From NCBI RefSeq assembly GCF_051401765.1, contig NC_135071.1, positions 20,004,961-20,068,960 on the forward strand: a stretch of DNA of 64,000 bases. Reading direction: 5' to 3'. Source of the stretch: Calliopsis andreniformis. Lineage: Eukaryota; Arthropoda; Insecta; Hymenoptera; Andrenidae. This document shows positions 21,533-32,780 of the stretch, one piece after another. The position numbers and the translations under genes were made by a program. Every line of letters begins with the position of its first letter. Within the stretch, counting starts at the first letter, position 1. Below the pieces are notes generated by a model. That model saw only the letters and a list, made by a program, of their open reading frames with translations, made no database searches and was not told where the DNA came from.

Positions 21533-21597
21533 GTGTCTGACTTCAGGACCCATTCTACTGATATCCGCGGCAGTAGAATAAGATCGAAGTCAGACAG
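21533..21597. repeat. Palindromic pair of 35-bp family units
   Basis: Two family units face each other: GTCTGACTTC...CATTCTACTG (from 21,535) and CAGTAGAATAAG...AAGTCAGAC (21,571-21,595), separated by ATATCCGCGG. The arms can pair over most of 27 bases and would form a hairpin. Same core words as the 20,052 array. Confidence 0.75.
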
Positions 21598-22637
21598 CCA
21601 ATTCTCCCGTACTTAGCTTTATTTTTTACAGAAACGAGGCTTCAAATACAATTTCTGACCTCTTTGTTAGGGAACAGTCAGTATACTTGTCATTCATGTG
21701 ACACGAAGCCTCTTCTATACAACCGCCAATTAAAGTCCCGAAGCAAAACGCGCAACAATAACGCAGGGAATGAAAGAAACGGAGCTCGATAGGTTCGGCA
21801 AAAGTGGTTCTCCAGTTAGCAGCGGCGGGGGGTCGCAAGATACAAAGCGGCAGCAAACTGGAAGAAGTGAGATTGATGGTGGCCTGGAAGTCGACCAAGA
21901 CCCTCGGCGAAGTGGCATTAAGTCGCTTTGCCCTTGGCATTTATATTCATCGGCAAGTTTGATTGTGCGCCGCAGAATAGCTCCCTCGAACGAGGCGCGA
22001 CGATGCTCGAAAGCCCGAGGAGGATATCGGATCGGAACAGGAGGGTCGGGGCTTGCTACCCAGTAATGGAATAGGCAAATCTTCGCCGGCACTCCATCCT
22101 CGCTGGACCAGGGCGTCTGCGAGTTGCTCGAAAGCGCGGTTATAGCGGAGCTTTTATTTCCGAGGCATCGATCTCCATAAAGTTGCCAGAACGAGTTCTG
22201 TCGGCCTTCGACCTACCCTTCGAACGTTCTGCGAGCCGAGGAGGGGGGAGAGATCGACGGCTGTGTTTAATTGAAGAGCCTGACTCTCGATCATGCGGAG
22301 ATACCGCGGATTCCTTCAACTACCTTCGCTATAAATATGCCTCGAATCGTTTTAGACTCCCTGCTGGATGCACCCGTTTTCTATTGGTGGACTAACATTG
22401 TGAATTGCTGTATTGATTTGTGGATGTACAGTAATTATTACGAAAAAACTAAATGGATGCTTTTTCGCGTTCTACTTGAAGAGGATAATTCGACGAAATG
22501 GTAGGAACAGTGATAAATCTTTGGCGAAGTATTGCAATTTGGTATTTAGTGAATTACCAAGTGTTGTATATTTTTCTGAGCCTAGAAAATGAAACTAGAA
22601 ATTTGCAATTTGTTTAGTATAGTATCTTGGGGGTCTA
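21598..22637. other. Non-coding, GC- and CpG-rich
   Basis: Overlapping open frames on both strands (21,626-22,092) look like by-products of high GC content; none has a recognisable domain or consistent coding bias. Confidence 0.4.
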
Positions 22638-23252
22638 ATGAGTACTTTTTGTAATCGTGAAGGTGGCTTAACGTTCAGATTTCTCGTCTTTTCTCCTCTC
22701 TTTCGTAGCCTCGTTCAGCCTTTCCATCGGTGCCTTTTTAATCTCTCTCGGTCGTCCTCCACGAGAGATTTATCCGCCGGTGATTCGTTGACCGTCTCGA
22801 AGCAACGAGGAGCGTCAAGGAGAAGCGTCTCGAAGGAAATCCATGTGCAGGCTTCGTTGCGTGTTGGTCACGACACGTTTAAAAGCTCGAGAATCACCGT
22901 CCAGAGGAAGAAAACGGCGAGGGAAAGAACTCTGTCAACCGTCCAGACAAAGGCATGTCCCGAACCAGACAGCTCCGTTCCATTCGATTCCTTCCTGTTT
23001 CGTTTCAATCGCTCTCCTAGACCATCCTCTGGTCCCTGTGCCTTGGCGAATACCTTGCTACACGCTTCACGGTCGACTCTGATGAATACCTTGATGCTTG
23101 CTATCACAAATCGACGACGGAGGAACTCCTTCAGCCGCGTTCCCACTTGTGGGACGACACTGACACTCGTTACGCCAAGGTGTATACCTCAACAAGTAAG
23201 ATATAGAGAACTCGAAAAAATATATAAAAAGGCTTTGAAAATTTGTAAATGA
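22638..23252 (+). CDS. Doubtful open frame ending near a strong splice donor
   Basis: An ATG at 22,638 opens 204 codons. The frame crosses a consensus donor (CAA-GTAAGATAT, GT at 23,196) in phase 0, so a first exon of 186 codons is imaginable. The product is basic and Ser/Arg-rich (SKQRGASRRSVSKEIHVQAS), with no membrane segment, domain or signal peptide. Codon use is only partly protein-like, and a 93-codon minus-strand frame overlaps. Could be chance in GC-rich DNA. Confidence 0.2.
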   Translation: MSTFCNREGGLTFRFLVFSPLFRSLVQPFHRCLFNLSRSSSTRDLSAGDSLTVSKQRGASRRSVSKEIHVQASLRVGHDTFKSSRITVQRKKTARERTLSTVQTKACPEPDSSVPFDSFLFRFNRSPRPSSGPCALANTLLHASRSTLMNTLMLAITNRRRRNSFSRVPTCGTTLTLVTPRCIPQQVRYRELEKIYKKALKICK

Positions 23253-23473
23253 AATATTTGAAAATTTAAAGGGTTTAACATTTGACAATTTTTTCAAGAG
23301 AAGGTGTATTTAAGGGTTAAAAACTTATCCCTCATGGACAGAAAAAGTCAAACTTGAGACTGACATACACTCGGATTCTATTGAGTGCATAAATTCCAGG
23401 ACTGTATCGCGTGATCAGGTATCATTCGCCAGGTTTAGCGTCCAAAATGCGGAGAACTTCGCGAGTTTCGTGT

Positions 23474-23507
23474 AAGATCGAAGATAATGGCAGCGATGAG
23501 ACGGAAG
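23474..23507 (+). repeat. 34-bp duplicated block, copy 1
   Basis: The 34 bases from AAGATCGAAGATAATGGC to GAGACGGAAG recur exactly at 24,178-24,211. In both places the open frame reads KIEDNGSDETE. A CGTTTAAC word follows both copies at a similar distance, suggesting decayed flanking homology. Confidence 0.85.
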
Positions 23508-24177
23508 AAAGTCTGGAACAAAGTAGTCGTTTAACTTTTCGTTCGCGAGAGTCCGCCAGGCACCGATTAAGTTCCATTTGGTTAACGACGACGGAATTTC
23601 ATTATGAATTTCAACCCGCGGAACCGTCTTCGTTTAAATAACTCGATATTCCGTTTCTAAACGTTTATACATTCTGAAGATTAATGCACGGCTATCAATA
23701 CTGCAGCACCGACCGCATTAAATCGCGCCGTCAATAACGAGTGAAGTGCTGCTAACAAGATGAAATCAGTCGACGACTTAACAGAGTGTAGTGTTAAGGC
23801 GCGAAATATCGTCCCGTGGATTATTAACCGCATCAATTTGAAGTGTCGAGAAGGGCACGGAGTTCCGCCGTAAGTAATCAATCAAGTGGGTGGACGTATC
23901 GACGTGGGAGAGCCAGAGTTCCTTCATCTTAAAACATTAATTGAATTATTTTTCATTTTTTTTTTCACCTGCACTGAAACTCTCACATTTCTGACGTTCT
24001 TTAAGATAGTATGAAAGTTTCGAAACACTTGATTCGAAGGTAAACTAACTGTCAGACAAAGTGTCTGAAGGAATCGTCAGAGGTGCTCCCAGAAAGGGAA
24101 ATTTCGACTCGAGATCTTTGATAATCGAGAGTCGACTGAGTTGGCGAGGAAGAGCCAGGAAGAGCCGAATTCCGTAC

Positions 24178-24211
24178 AAGATCGAAGATAATGGCAGCGA
24201 TGAGACGGAAG
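24178..24211 (+). repeat. 34-bp duplicated block, copy 2
   Basis: Exact second copy of 23,474-23,507, same orientation, 704 bases downstream. The frame KIEDNGSDETE is again open. Confidence 0.85.
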
Positions 24212-25050
24212 GGAGTCGATCAGAGTTACTTATCGACCGAAGGGAACCGTTTAACGGTTCGTTACGAATGGAATTTCTTGGTATTTTATCTTATGCGAGC
24301 CTTTCTGCTCGGTGAGCAGAGAGAATGACGCCTCAGAGAAGAAGCGTGCTGATGTATCCTATTTGGATGAGCCTCTGTTATTATTCCGTTCGCTGCTTCA
24401 TTTCCCAAAATATTCCAGTCTCCTCTCAGGGGACAGGCATCCGCAATAACTCTAATTACTCTTTCATTTATTTCAACTATTCAAGCAATTTCCACTACCG
24501 AAAATTGAATAGTTCAATAACAGAAAATGGTGAAATTTTATTTTCCTCTTATAGCCAGACAAAGTATTTCGAAATGCCAGGCGACGCCGCGGCGTCCCCT
24601 CGATTAATCGAAACTTCCGTTCGAGGGGCCATTATCCAGGCATCGCAAACGTAGAAAACGCACCGTGGTCTCGTAAAGTGCCATTCATCTGGCGCGGTGC
24701 CTGGACGGTATGACTAGACGCCGCGCCAATGGTCGATTCAATGTCTGCCATCGAGGGGGAGGGGATCGATTCGTTTCCCCAGAGCTACTCGCGTAGCGAG
24801 TATACTTAGGTAATAAAGTCAATCGATAAGATAACAGCCGAGGAGCGGGAACTTACGCGAGGAGATTGAAGGTTCGCGGGAGCGGGCGAGTTTTACGTGT
24901 TTACCTAGCCTGATTCCGTTCCTGCCTTCTTCTTTCTCTCTAAGGAGCCTTGCCGTTTCTTCTTCTCTTTTTCTTTCGAATCGGAATCGAGGCGATTGAC
25001 GTTGCTGAAACGGGGGAGTTTAATTCCTGCTGCTGGAGCTTCAAAATTGG

Positions 25051-25415
25051 AAATTCCTGTGCGAGTAGGAATCGCCTGTCGAGCTGTTTTTGAGACAGAA
25101 AATAATAGAAAAATATGGCAGAGCGCGAGAAAATGAGAAGCTGTAGGGGTCAAGTGGAATAGATCCGTCTATGCTCAGACACGGTTTAAGTGGCGCGCTA
25201 GAAGAGTTGCTCTAATTCGGCCCGTTTCTGAGGTAGAAAATAATTGGAAAATACGGTAGAACACGAGAGAATGAGAAGCTGCAGTTGTAAGTAGAATACG
25301 ACCGTGTGTGGTCAGACAAGCCACATACGAGTCTCTAATTTTTCCTACCTGCATTTTATTGAAAATTCTTTTAGTTAAACCTTTTTTGGAACAGTAAGAA
25401 CTTTGGGAATTTTTA
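25051..25415 (+). repeat. Dispersed repeat, two tandem copies of a ~138-bp unit
   Basis: Two related units follow each other at a spacing of about 138 bp: GAGACAGAAAATAAT (about 25,092) matches GAGGTAGAAAATAAT (about 25,230); GAGAAGCTGTAG matches GAGAAGCTGCAG; CAAGTGGAATAGATCC matches TAAGTAGAATACGACC; CTCAGACA matches GTCAGACA. The right copy continues with TCTCTAATTTTTCCTACCT and CATTTTATTGAAAATTCTTT, which also occur in the third copy at 31,592-31,830. No coding capacity. Confidence 0.75.
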
Positions 25416-27840
25416 TACAGTTTAGTAGAAATTCCTATTCAGTTCTGCTCTGAAGATTTCAGCATACTTTGCCCAGCGAATCTACTCGTGACTCATTTTA
25501 TTCCACGTTTCTAGGCTTTTAGGCAATTGGAAACCTTGTTTGTTATATTATATTATATGGTATTTTGAAAATGGATTGGTTCGCTCTAGTGACGAATCCC
25601 CGGCGCTCGCGTGTTTACTAAAGCTATTGATTGAGAATTAAGCAAAGTTCCGAAATACAGGGTACATGGGGCTCTCCCTCGTCTTCTGTGTAATGTACAA
25701 ATTGGAAATTAACCGAAGTAAGCCATCATAACCACGTAGTCGAGTTTAGTTTACGGACACCTGATACAAAGCGTAATAAATACCTAGCCTTTGCCCCCAG
25801 TCAGGAAGTTAAATATTAATTAACGCAGCCGGCTAATGGACCTTTGAATATAAACGAACGTGATCCTAAGAGCCTGGAATCTGGTATCGTCACGTTATGA
25901 ACCCCGTCTCGTTTGCAAGTGAAAAACCTGTCATCCTTGTGTCTTCTCCTAAGCCACCTGCGTCTCTTATAAAACCGACAACTGATAAAAAAAGAAGAAA
26001 AGGGAACATCGATTGGTTTTCCGTGAAATTATCGCAAATTGCTAGCAATTTACCTAGATATAAAGAGCAAAGGGGCAGACACTTTCTATGAAACGATCGC
26101 GATAGGCTTTCCCACTGGAAAAAAGCGCGGAAAATTCGTGAGGGAGGGGAGACCGATATCCTGTGAGAGGAAAGGGGGTTAAAGAAAGGCGAGGGTAGAA
26201 GAAAAAGTTTGGGTGTACGCCTTTCCCGTGGGCTAACTTAATTTAAAAACACAAAGAATTCCCTCCGCCTCGGGAAATAGACGAAGACGTGTTTTTCCCG
26301 AGGAAAACTCTCTCTCGCCTCCATCAGCTGTGGCTCCGCCATCTTTCTCCCTCCCACGCCCTCTCCCTTTCCCTTTCCCGCGGCAGCCAGCTTCTCGATA
26401 CTTTGAGTACGCTTTCGCACCTCGCGACCACCTTTCTGGCTTCCCAACCCTCTCGGAACTTAACTGGAACCACGCGGCTGGGGAAAGGGGTTTGCAGAAG
26501 GACGCGACTAATTCGCTGCGCCAGCGGGGGCTGTTTGAAGCGAGCAATGTTTGAACGTGAGCACTCGAACGCTCCTCGGTTTATAAAGTGGAATCTTTAC
26601 AGTGGCCAACAGAACAGAAGTCTTTACCCAAGAATTCACAACCACCAAACGAATAGATTTTGCTGGAGAACCCCGAGAATATACTGTGCTTTCGAAGTCC
26701 CTCCTCCACGAGCCTTTATGCTCAATTAAATTATACATTCATCTCGTCATAACTAAAAAGAGGTATTCACAGAGGAGAATGATTCCATTTGAAAAAAGAG
26801 TGCAGTTCGTGCGCAAAACTGCCCTCTTCTATATAAATATGTACAGAAATGTTCTTATCAAAATATCGCAGCACAATTGGAGGGAAAAGAGAGATTAACG
26901 ATGCCTGGAAATGGTTTCCTCTAAGGGACTTCAGGAGATCTTCAGACAGCCACGAAGTCCAGGGGGCCTAGAATCTCATCGGGCGACCCTTCACCTACGG
27001 AAGCTCCTCGGCGTGAAAAAAGTTATCAAAGCGTTGGGACAGACGAATTTTCCAGTGTCGAGCCCCGTGGCTGGGGGAAGTTCGAAGACCAGACCCAGGC
27101 CAATAAATCCAGCCCCAATGTCAACTCTAACAACGATCCATCTTGACCACGGCGTCGCTGGCTCTCGAGTGGGGAGCAGGCGCTCAATGGGGAGGAAAGA
27201 AACTGTCCGGGGCAAAGAGAACGGGGGGACAGTAGCAATGGCATCGACAAAGCTGCGGTTTCCAATTTAGCTAGCGCCACTTTATATACAGTTCGGAAGG
27301 GATTCTCAAAGGGGGAGGATGGTGGAGGGGCGTGAAAGCCGTGACGAAAGGGAGGTTCCGCGCCTGGAAAGAAGGAGCAGAAAGGAACGGTGGATGGACA
27401 GCGGAAAGCCGCGAAGAGACTGCAAGAGGAGGGGGAGGGGGAAAGTGGAGGAACTTGTAAGGCGACGATGAAAGCCCACAACTTGAATGGTCCCTCGTGC
27501 TTCAGCCTGATTGCCGTACGAATGTCTCGTCGCTTTCCACGGGTCATTGCTGTTTCCGTCGCTGCTTTTCACGATGACGCGACTCTTTCGTTGATTCCTC
27601 TTCGACGGATGCCCTGGCGTTCGCTAAATACTACTCCCTCACCGCCTCTCCCCTTCCTCTGTTCGCACTTAAGATGGCAGGCTTTCTTTGAGATGAGAAA
27701 TTGGTCGATCGGGATTGGATCGATTCGATGGGTGAATCTGAAAAGAAGGGAGCTCCTAGTCGAAGAACGAGACTATACGTATTTCGTTTAGCCTGTGGGA
27801 GGCATTGTTATAAATAGAATTGAGCTATTTTCATCGGGGT
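25416..27840. other. Non-coding, GC-rich with C/T- and G/A-rich strands
   Basis: Many overlapping frames of 70-173 codons on both strands (26,233-27,791) arise from strand-biased, GC-rich sequence (C/T-rich 26,310-26,400; G/A-rich 27,300-27,450). None shows a domain, and several compete over the same bases, so none is annotated as a gene. Confidence 0.45.
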
Positions 27841-29400
27841 TTGCGATATTCATAAAATATTCATTCGTGTTACAATTATGTAAAGCGTCAAGCCAATTAC
27901 GCAGATCACCTATCACGGGAACTTTATCGAGAGCTGGCTGTGTAATTAATTAATATGGATTGGGTAGTATTCATCATTCGTCAACTATGCGACTGTGAAA
28001 TAATTAACATATATCATCTGCGATATATACATCTATGTTCTATGTAATACATTTTGTAATCTGTGGGAGAAGGAATGGAAATAGGAAAATGATCGAAATC
28101 TGGAGTTTGTCTATTTCTATTCCCAGTCGAGATTAACGCACAATCGATCCACCTCATGTGCCCTAATTATTTTTGAGTCTCAGGCAAGAAACCAGCGAGT
28201 AAATCTTCCGAGGTGCCGTCTCGGGGACCACCGAAGCAATTCCTTATCGACCATTGCTAAATGACAGTAATCGACGTTAGCGGAACAGTCTTAATTAATT
28301 CCGGGTGAATCGACCCCCACATATATTAAATTCGCCATCCCGATATCCATCTACAGCCGTTCGTGGTAGAAATCAACGTTTCAGTTATACTGGGGGCTGC
28401 TGGAACCCTTGTTTTCCACCCTCACAGAGTTGCATGATTAGATAGAGGGCTGACTGAGTCCTGTGCTCGACATCTCGTGAAAATTCAGTAAACTTCTAAA
28501 AGATAGCTACTTCTTATTTACAAGCAATTCAAACCTGAAATAAGTTTTTCAACGTGGCTGACTCTTGCACGACTTAATCTACTGAATTACTAAGTAGAAT
28601 TTGTGAGATCTCATCCCTTGAAATTTCTGACACCTGTTGTTAAGCACTCTGTCTAACCGTTTTTATGGCTTATCAATTAATGTGCAGGTTAGCTTTGCAA
28701 TATTTGGTAAAAGTGTACGTCTTCCATACATTCTGCACAACTGTTATAACATTTAGGGATAGGCGCGTTTTGGAAGGCGCTCGAAGAATAGCGATATCGA
28801 CGTTCGAAGGATTAAAGGTAATCCAGTCGAATCGGCATTCTCCTGGAAACTGCTGGCAAGTGGTGCACTTTAGCTGATTGCTTGATTTAACGTAAACCGA
28901 GGGAGGAGGTGGTAAGACGCGAATTGTGCTCCGTTCTTCTAGTTTTTACTTCCCCTGACTATAGGAGACAAAAATTGTAACTACGTCAGGGCGATTTTTT
29001 GTCGAGATAGGTCTCGTTGAAAGAGCCTGAATCGAACGAAGTCATTCAGAATATTGTTAAATAATTAAAAATAGAGTGTATTTGTCAGATATTTCCGATC
29101 GAAGGTAATCGAGTCCGAGTTAATTTCATTTATGCTACAGGCCACATTTTAATTGAACAATTTTCAATTACGTAATTCTATTAAACGCAACTAATTCCTG
29201 CACAGCGTACAATTAACGTCAGCTATTTGCTTCTTTATTTTGGAATGAACGAATTTAATTAAATTTCAGATAAATGGGAATTCGGAACATACAATTTATT
29301 TTCGATTGACGGAACGAAGAATACAAATGCCTTTTATGAGAGGTAGAATTGCATTATTTTACACATACAAATAGATATAAATTAATTTAATATTTCACTT
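27841..29400. other. AT-rich blocks with homeodomain-type sites
   Basis: No gene. Between 27,890 and 28,030, and again at 29,090-29,290, TAATTA/ATTAAT-type words are dense (GTGTAATTAATTAATATG; TTAATTGAACAATTTTC; TTTAATTAAATTTC). Such blocks inside CpG-rich DNA resemble developmental enhancers, but this is inference from words only. Confidence 0.3.
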
Positions 29401-31591
29401 TCACTTCGTCCTTACATTCTGAAAAATTGTTCTGGCGTGTGCAAGGGTCGTCGAGGAAACCGAGAAGACACCATTAGGCAGCTATGCGAGACATATTGGA
29501 ATTCCAGAATTCACCCTCAGTCGGGCCTGTTCCCCTCCCCTTCGTCTCAGTCGGTTTTACCAACGACGAAAACCACCGTCGCCAACCACCGCCTGTTTCG
29601 GAACTAGGGCAACCGACGAAGATGTCGTCGTACGTGATTGAATATCGATTATGTGTCGAGGCCTTTTCTGCTTGGTAGCGTGGTTAGCCGAGGACACACC
29701 AGCCGTGGGACGAGCATCCGCAGGATCGTCGACGAGGAGGGATTTCCGAGACGAACGATCCGTGAAACGCCTTTCTTTCGATGCCCCAACCACAACTAGG
29801 TACGTGTCTCCCCTCTGATACGTTCACTTTGAATCACAGGTGGCTCTACGATCCCTACAAAAAAGTACATCTATTTTTTTCTCGAAGAAATAGATCGAGA
29901 TGAGATACAATCAAAGATGCTAGGACCTTGCTACCCCCTGTAAGGTACCTTTATTTCCTTGACACTCAATTCAAAAAGTATGCTATTTTTATTCGAAGAC
30001 TAGAAGATCTAGCACCCTCGAAAACCAGTTGGATAAGGTCTCTTGATGAATTTCCAAGGCAGTACTATATTCCAAGGCACTAGCACTGCTCGACCAACAG
30101 CCTCCTCGGAATCAGTTCCTTCTCCCGCACACGACTGACCCTAATGTTCAATGTGTCAACTAATTTCCACCGAGCCGTAGGATAATCAATTTTCGTTCGC
30201 AACGTGTGTACGTTCACGTGTAATAGATTCGTGCATGTTATCAGATCGGCCGCCGGCCGTATTTCAGCTCTGCCAGGGCCGCAAGTCTAATGGCCGGTTA
30301 AGTCGAGGATCCCTTCGAGTTCTCGAGAACGTTTTCGCCGGATGGAAGTGAATTCGATTCCTCGGGAGAATCCAGTTTCTGTCTGATGCCCTTTCTTTTC
30401 CTCGGCCGAGATTCAAATCTCCCGTCGATTGACTCGAGACCACTTTGGCGACGATAGAGTCTTTCCTTCCTTTCGGCTGATCCCCACCCCGCCCTGCCCT
30501 CCAGCGCCGTCGGTTATCCAAACCGGACGATACCATCGGAAAATAATCCCGTGGCTTCTTACCGCGAACAGAGGAGGCTTCTGTTGAGACTGCCTTATTA
30601 CACCGCCAGGATTACGCAGGAGTTCAAGGTTGCCCTATCGATCCTGACAGAAGGATATTCCTGGAATCTCGTGGTTATCACTTTCGCTTGAGGGTAGGTC
30701 GACAATTGGGGGATGATCGACAGAGTCTGTCTTTCGAGTGGACGAGCTGCTGGAACTTTTTCTAGTCTACAGTTCTCTTTGCTCTGAAGGGTTGAGAGAG
30801 GAGAATATTCTTTACCGAAATTTGGGACGTTTGGCAGGGACATTTCTACTGCTATTATAGAATGTCTCTTTAGGAAGAATCGTTAGGGAAGCAATGGAAT
30901 ATTCAACGACTAGTTATTCGAGGAAATTTAGACTATCCGCTGAATGGCAAGGATTTCAAGAGATTGTAATAGCAGCACTCAATGCCATTCGCTTTTGCGT
31001 TTCGCGTATTGATCGTTTCAGGCCTTTCTCGCGAGTAAATTTCTTTTTTCCTCGCGTTGCTCTCTCTATAGAGGCACACGGTACACGCTCGATTTTTCTC
31101 TTTTCATTATCTCTTTCGCGCCATACGTTGCCCGTTCGGAGGAGGCCGAGATAAAACACGGTTCCAGTCGTGCGGTGCAGCTCTCGAGGTAGGCGCAACT
31201 CCCAAGGAAAATATTGACCTTACCACAGTGGTTGTTCAGAAATCTCGGCAAACTATACACCTGAAGTGCCACCTGAAAGACGGCCGCAGCCTGTTTTCAC
31301 AGTTGGCACTGCTTTCGTTAAAATCGTCCTCGCGTCTATCGTCATCTGTCTGTTACGTTCTCATTCCCCTTGCGCCGACTTCAGAACACGCGACAAAGGA
31401 ACAGATTTCGCGATTTGGAATTCTTCGCAATGGAGAGAGGAAGATTATAGGGAGTAGTTATTATTAATTGTACAAGTTTTAGACTGTGAAAGGTACCAAA
31501 AATAAAGGAAACAGTAATCGTTCAAAACTAGTAGTATAAGCTTAAAATTCGACGCCTTCTGGGGTTGAAAGTTTGAAGTTGTTAAATATTG
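29401..31591. other. Non-coding stretch
   Basis: Short frames up to about 90 codons on both strands; no domain, no consistent coding bias, no repeat that I can align within the window. Confidence 0.4.
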
Positions 31592-31830
31592 GACATTTCT
31601 GTGGGAATGGAAATTGCCAGTTGAGTTATATTTAACATAGAAAGTAATAAAAAAGTATGGTAAAACATGAGAGAATTAAAAGCTACAGAGGCGCAAGTAG
31701 AATAAGTCTGCGTGTGGTCAGACGAGAGCTGGATATGCCACTATGCGTCTACCTCTAATTTCTCCTAGTTCAATTTTATTAAAAAATCTTTTGGATAAAC
31801 TTTCTTTGGAGCAGCCAGAACTTTCAGAGC
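31592..31830 (+). repeat. Dispersed repeat, third copy
   Basis: Same order of words as the 25,051-25,415 copies: TTTCTGTGGGAATGG, ATAGAAAGTAATAAAAAAG, TATGGTAAAACATGAGAG, AAGCTACAGAGG, AAGTAGAATAAGTCTG, GTGTGGTCAGAC, CTCTAATTTCTCCTAG, TTTTATTAAAAAATCTTTTG, TTTGGAGCAGCCAGAACTTT. It is full-length relative to both other copies and carries one 35-bp family core (31,699-31,724). Confidence 0.75.
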
Positions 31831-32460
31831 TCTTCCTCAAAGCCCTTACCCAAGTTATAATCTTCATTTTATTTCCTCTGCACCGAACTGAAGATGCACT
31901 GATAACCAAAGGAAGCGAAAAGTCGCCTAGAACCGTCTTTCAGCGACAGTTCAAAGCATTTTTCCCTTGTTTCTGTCGATCCAGAACGTGTCGTGACCCA
32001 TTTGGGAGTCGGCCGATAATGATGCAAATCGCGGAGGGGGGCCATCCCCTGACACGTCCTTTCAGAATACCCTAAGATAGTTTGCAGTACGTGTAACGTC
32101 CGTTTTTACGACGTTTCACGAACCAGCTGAAAATTTTTCTCCAGGACGATCCCTGGTCGAAATCTCGTTTGCAACGTACGCGCGCGGAATATCGAGAGAC
32201 GACTGGGACAAACTTATTCCTCGAGATCTCTGCCGGGTTAACTCAAAATACCTGGCAGCAGGGTCGAAAAGGATGCCCAGGAAATGATATTTCCATCGAT
32301 TACTGGGGATCAATGGAGTTCCATCGATTCGAGCCGATTTCGAACGATCTCGAGTACCTAGTTCCTTCCTGTAGTTCTTAGTCTTATCTCCTAGTTCTTT
32401 TGTGCATGACACGCGTGGTGCATGCAAAATTGTCACCACGAACATTATTGGCTCGAAAGT
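31831..32460. other. Non-coding stretch
   Basis: No supportable feature; frames on both strands lack bias. Confidence 0.4.
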
Positions 32461-32780
32461 TTAACTAAGCTGGGAAAAGTGAGCAAAAATCATGCATTAT
32501 TGAAATTAATCGGCCACAGCCAAATACGAATCGAATCACCGGCATTAAGCGACCTCGTTAATTTTAATATTAGCATTAATGATTAACAATTAATCATCGG
32601 CTTTCATAGAAATCGAAAGAGCATCGATATTTATTTCCCATTAACGTTAACAACGATGGAAACGTAATTAAACCCGATTGCACGATGTTAATATAATATT
32701 TATCGTTGCGTGTTATAGCTATTACAAACGTATCCCCAGTATATTGGGAATGGTAATATTTAATCAATAAATCTGGCCTT
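32461..32780. promoter_or_regulatory. Candidate enhancer: dense homeodomain-type sites
   Basis: About 300 AT-rich bases within CpG-rich DNA carry many TAAT/ATTA cores (GAAATTAATCGG, GTTAATTTTAATATTAGC, GCATTAATGATTAACAATTA, GTAATTAAACCCGATTG). ATCGATAT and ATTAACGTTAAC are also present. The density suggests a regulatory block; there is no coding capacity. Confidence 0.25.

Larger units (their letters stand above)
23253..25050. other. Non-coding stretch holding a short duplicated block
   Basis: Apart from the 34-bp duplication listed separately, I see no gene. Open frames of 60-110 codons on both strands have no domain or bias. Confidence 0.4.

Noticed and set aside
26233..27791. Several 70-173 codon frames on both strands
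   Set aside because: They overlap each other in GC-rich, strand-biased DNA and show no domain or consistent coding bias.
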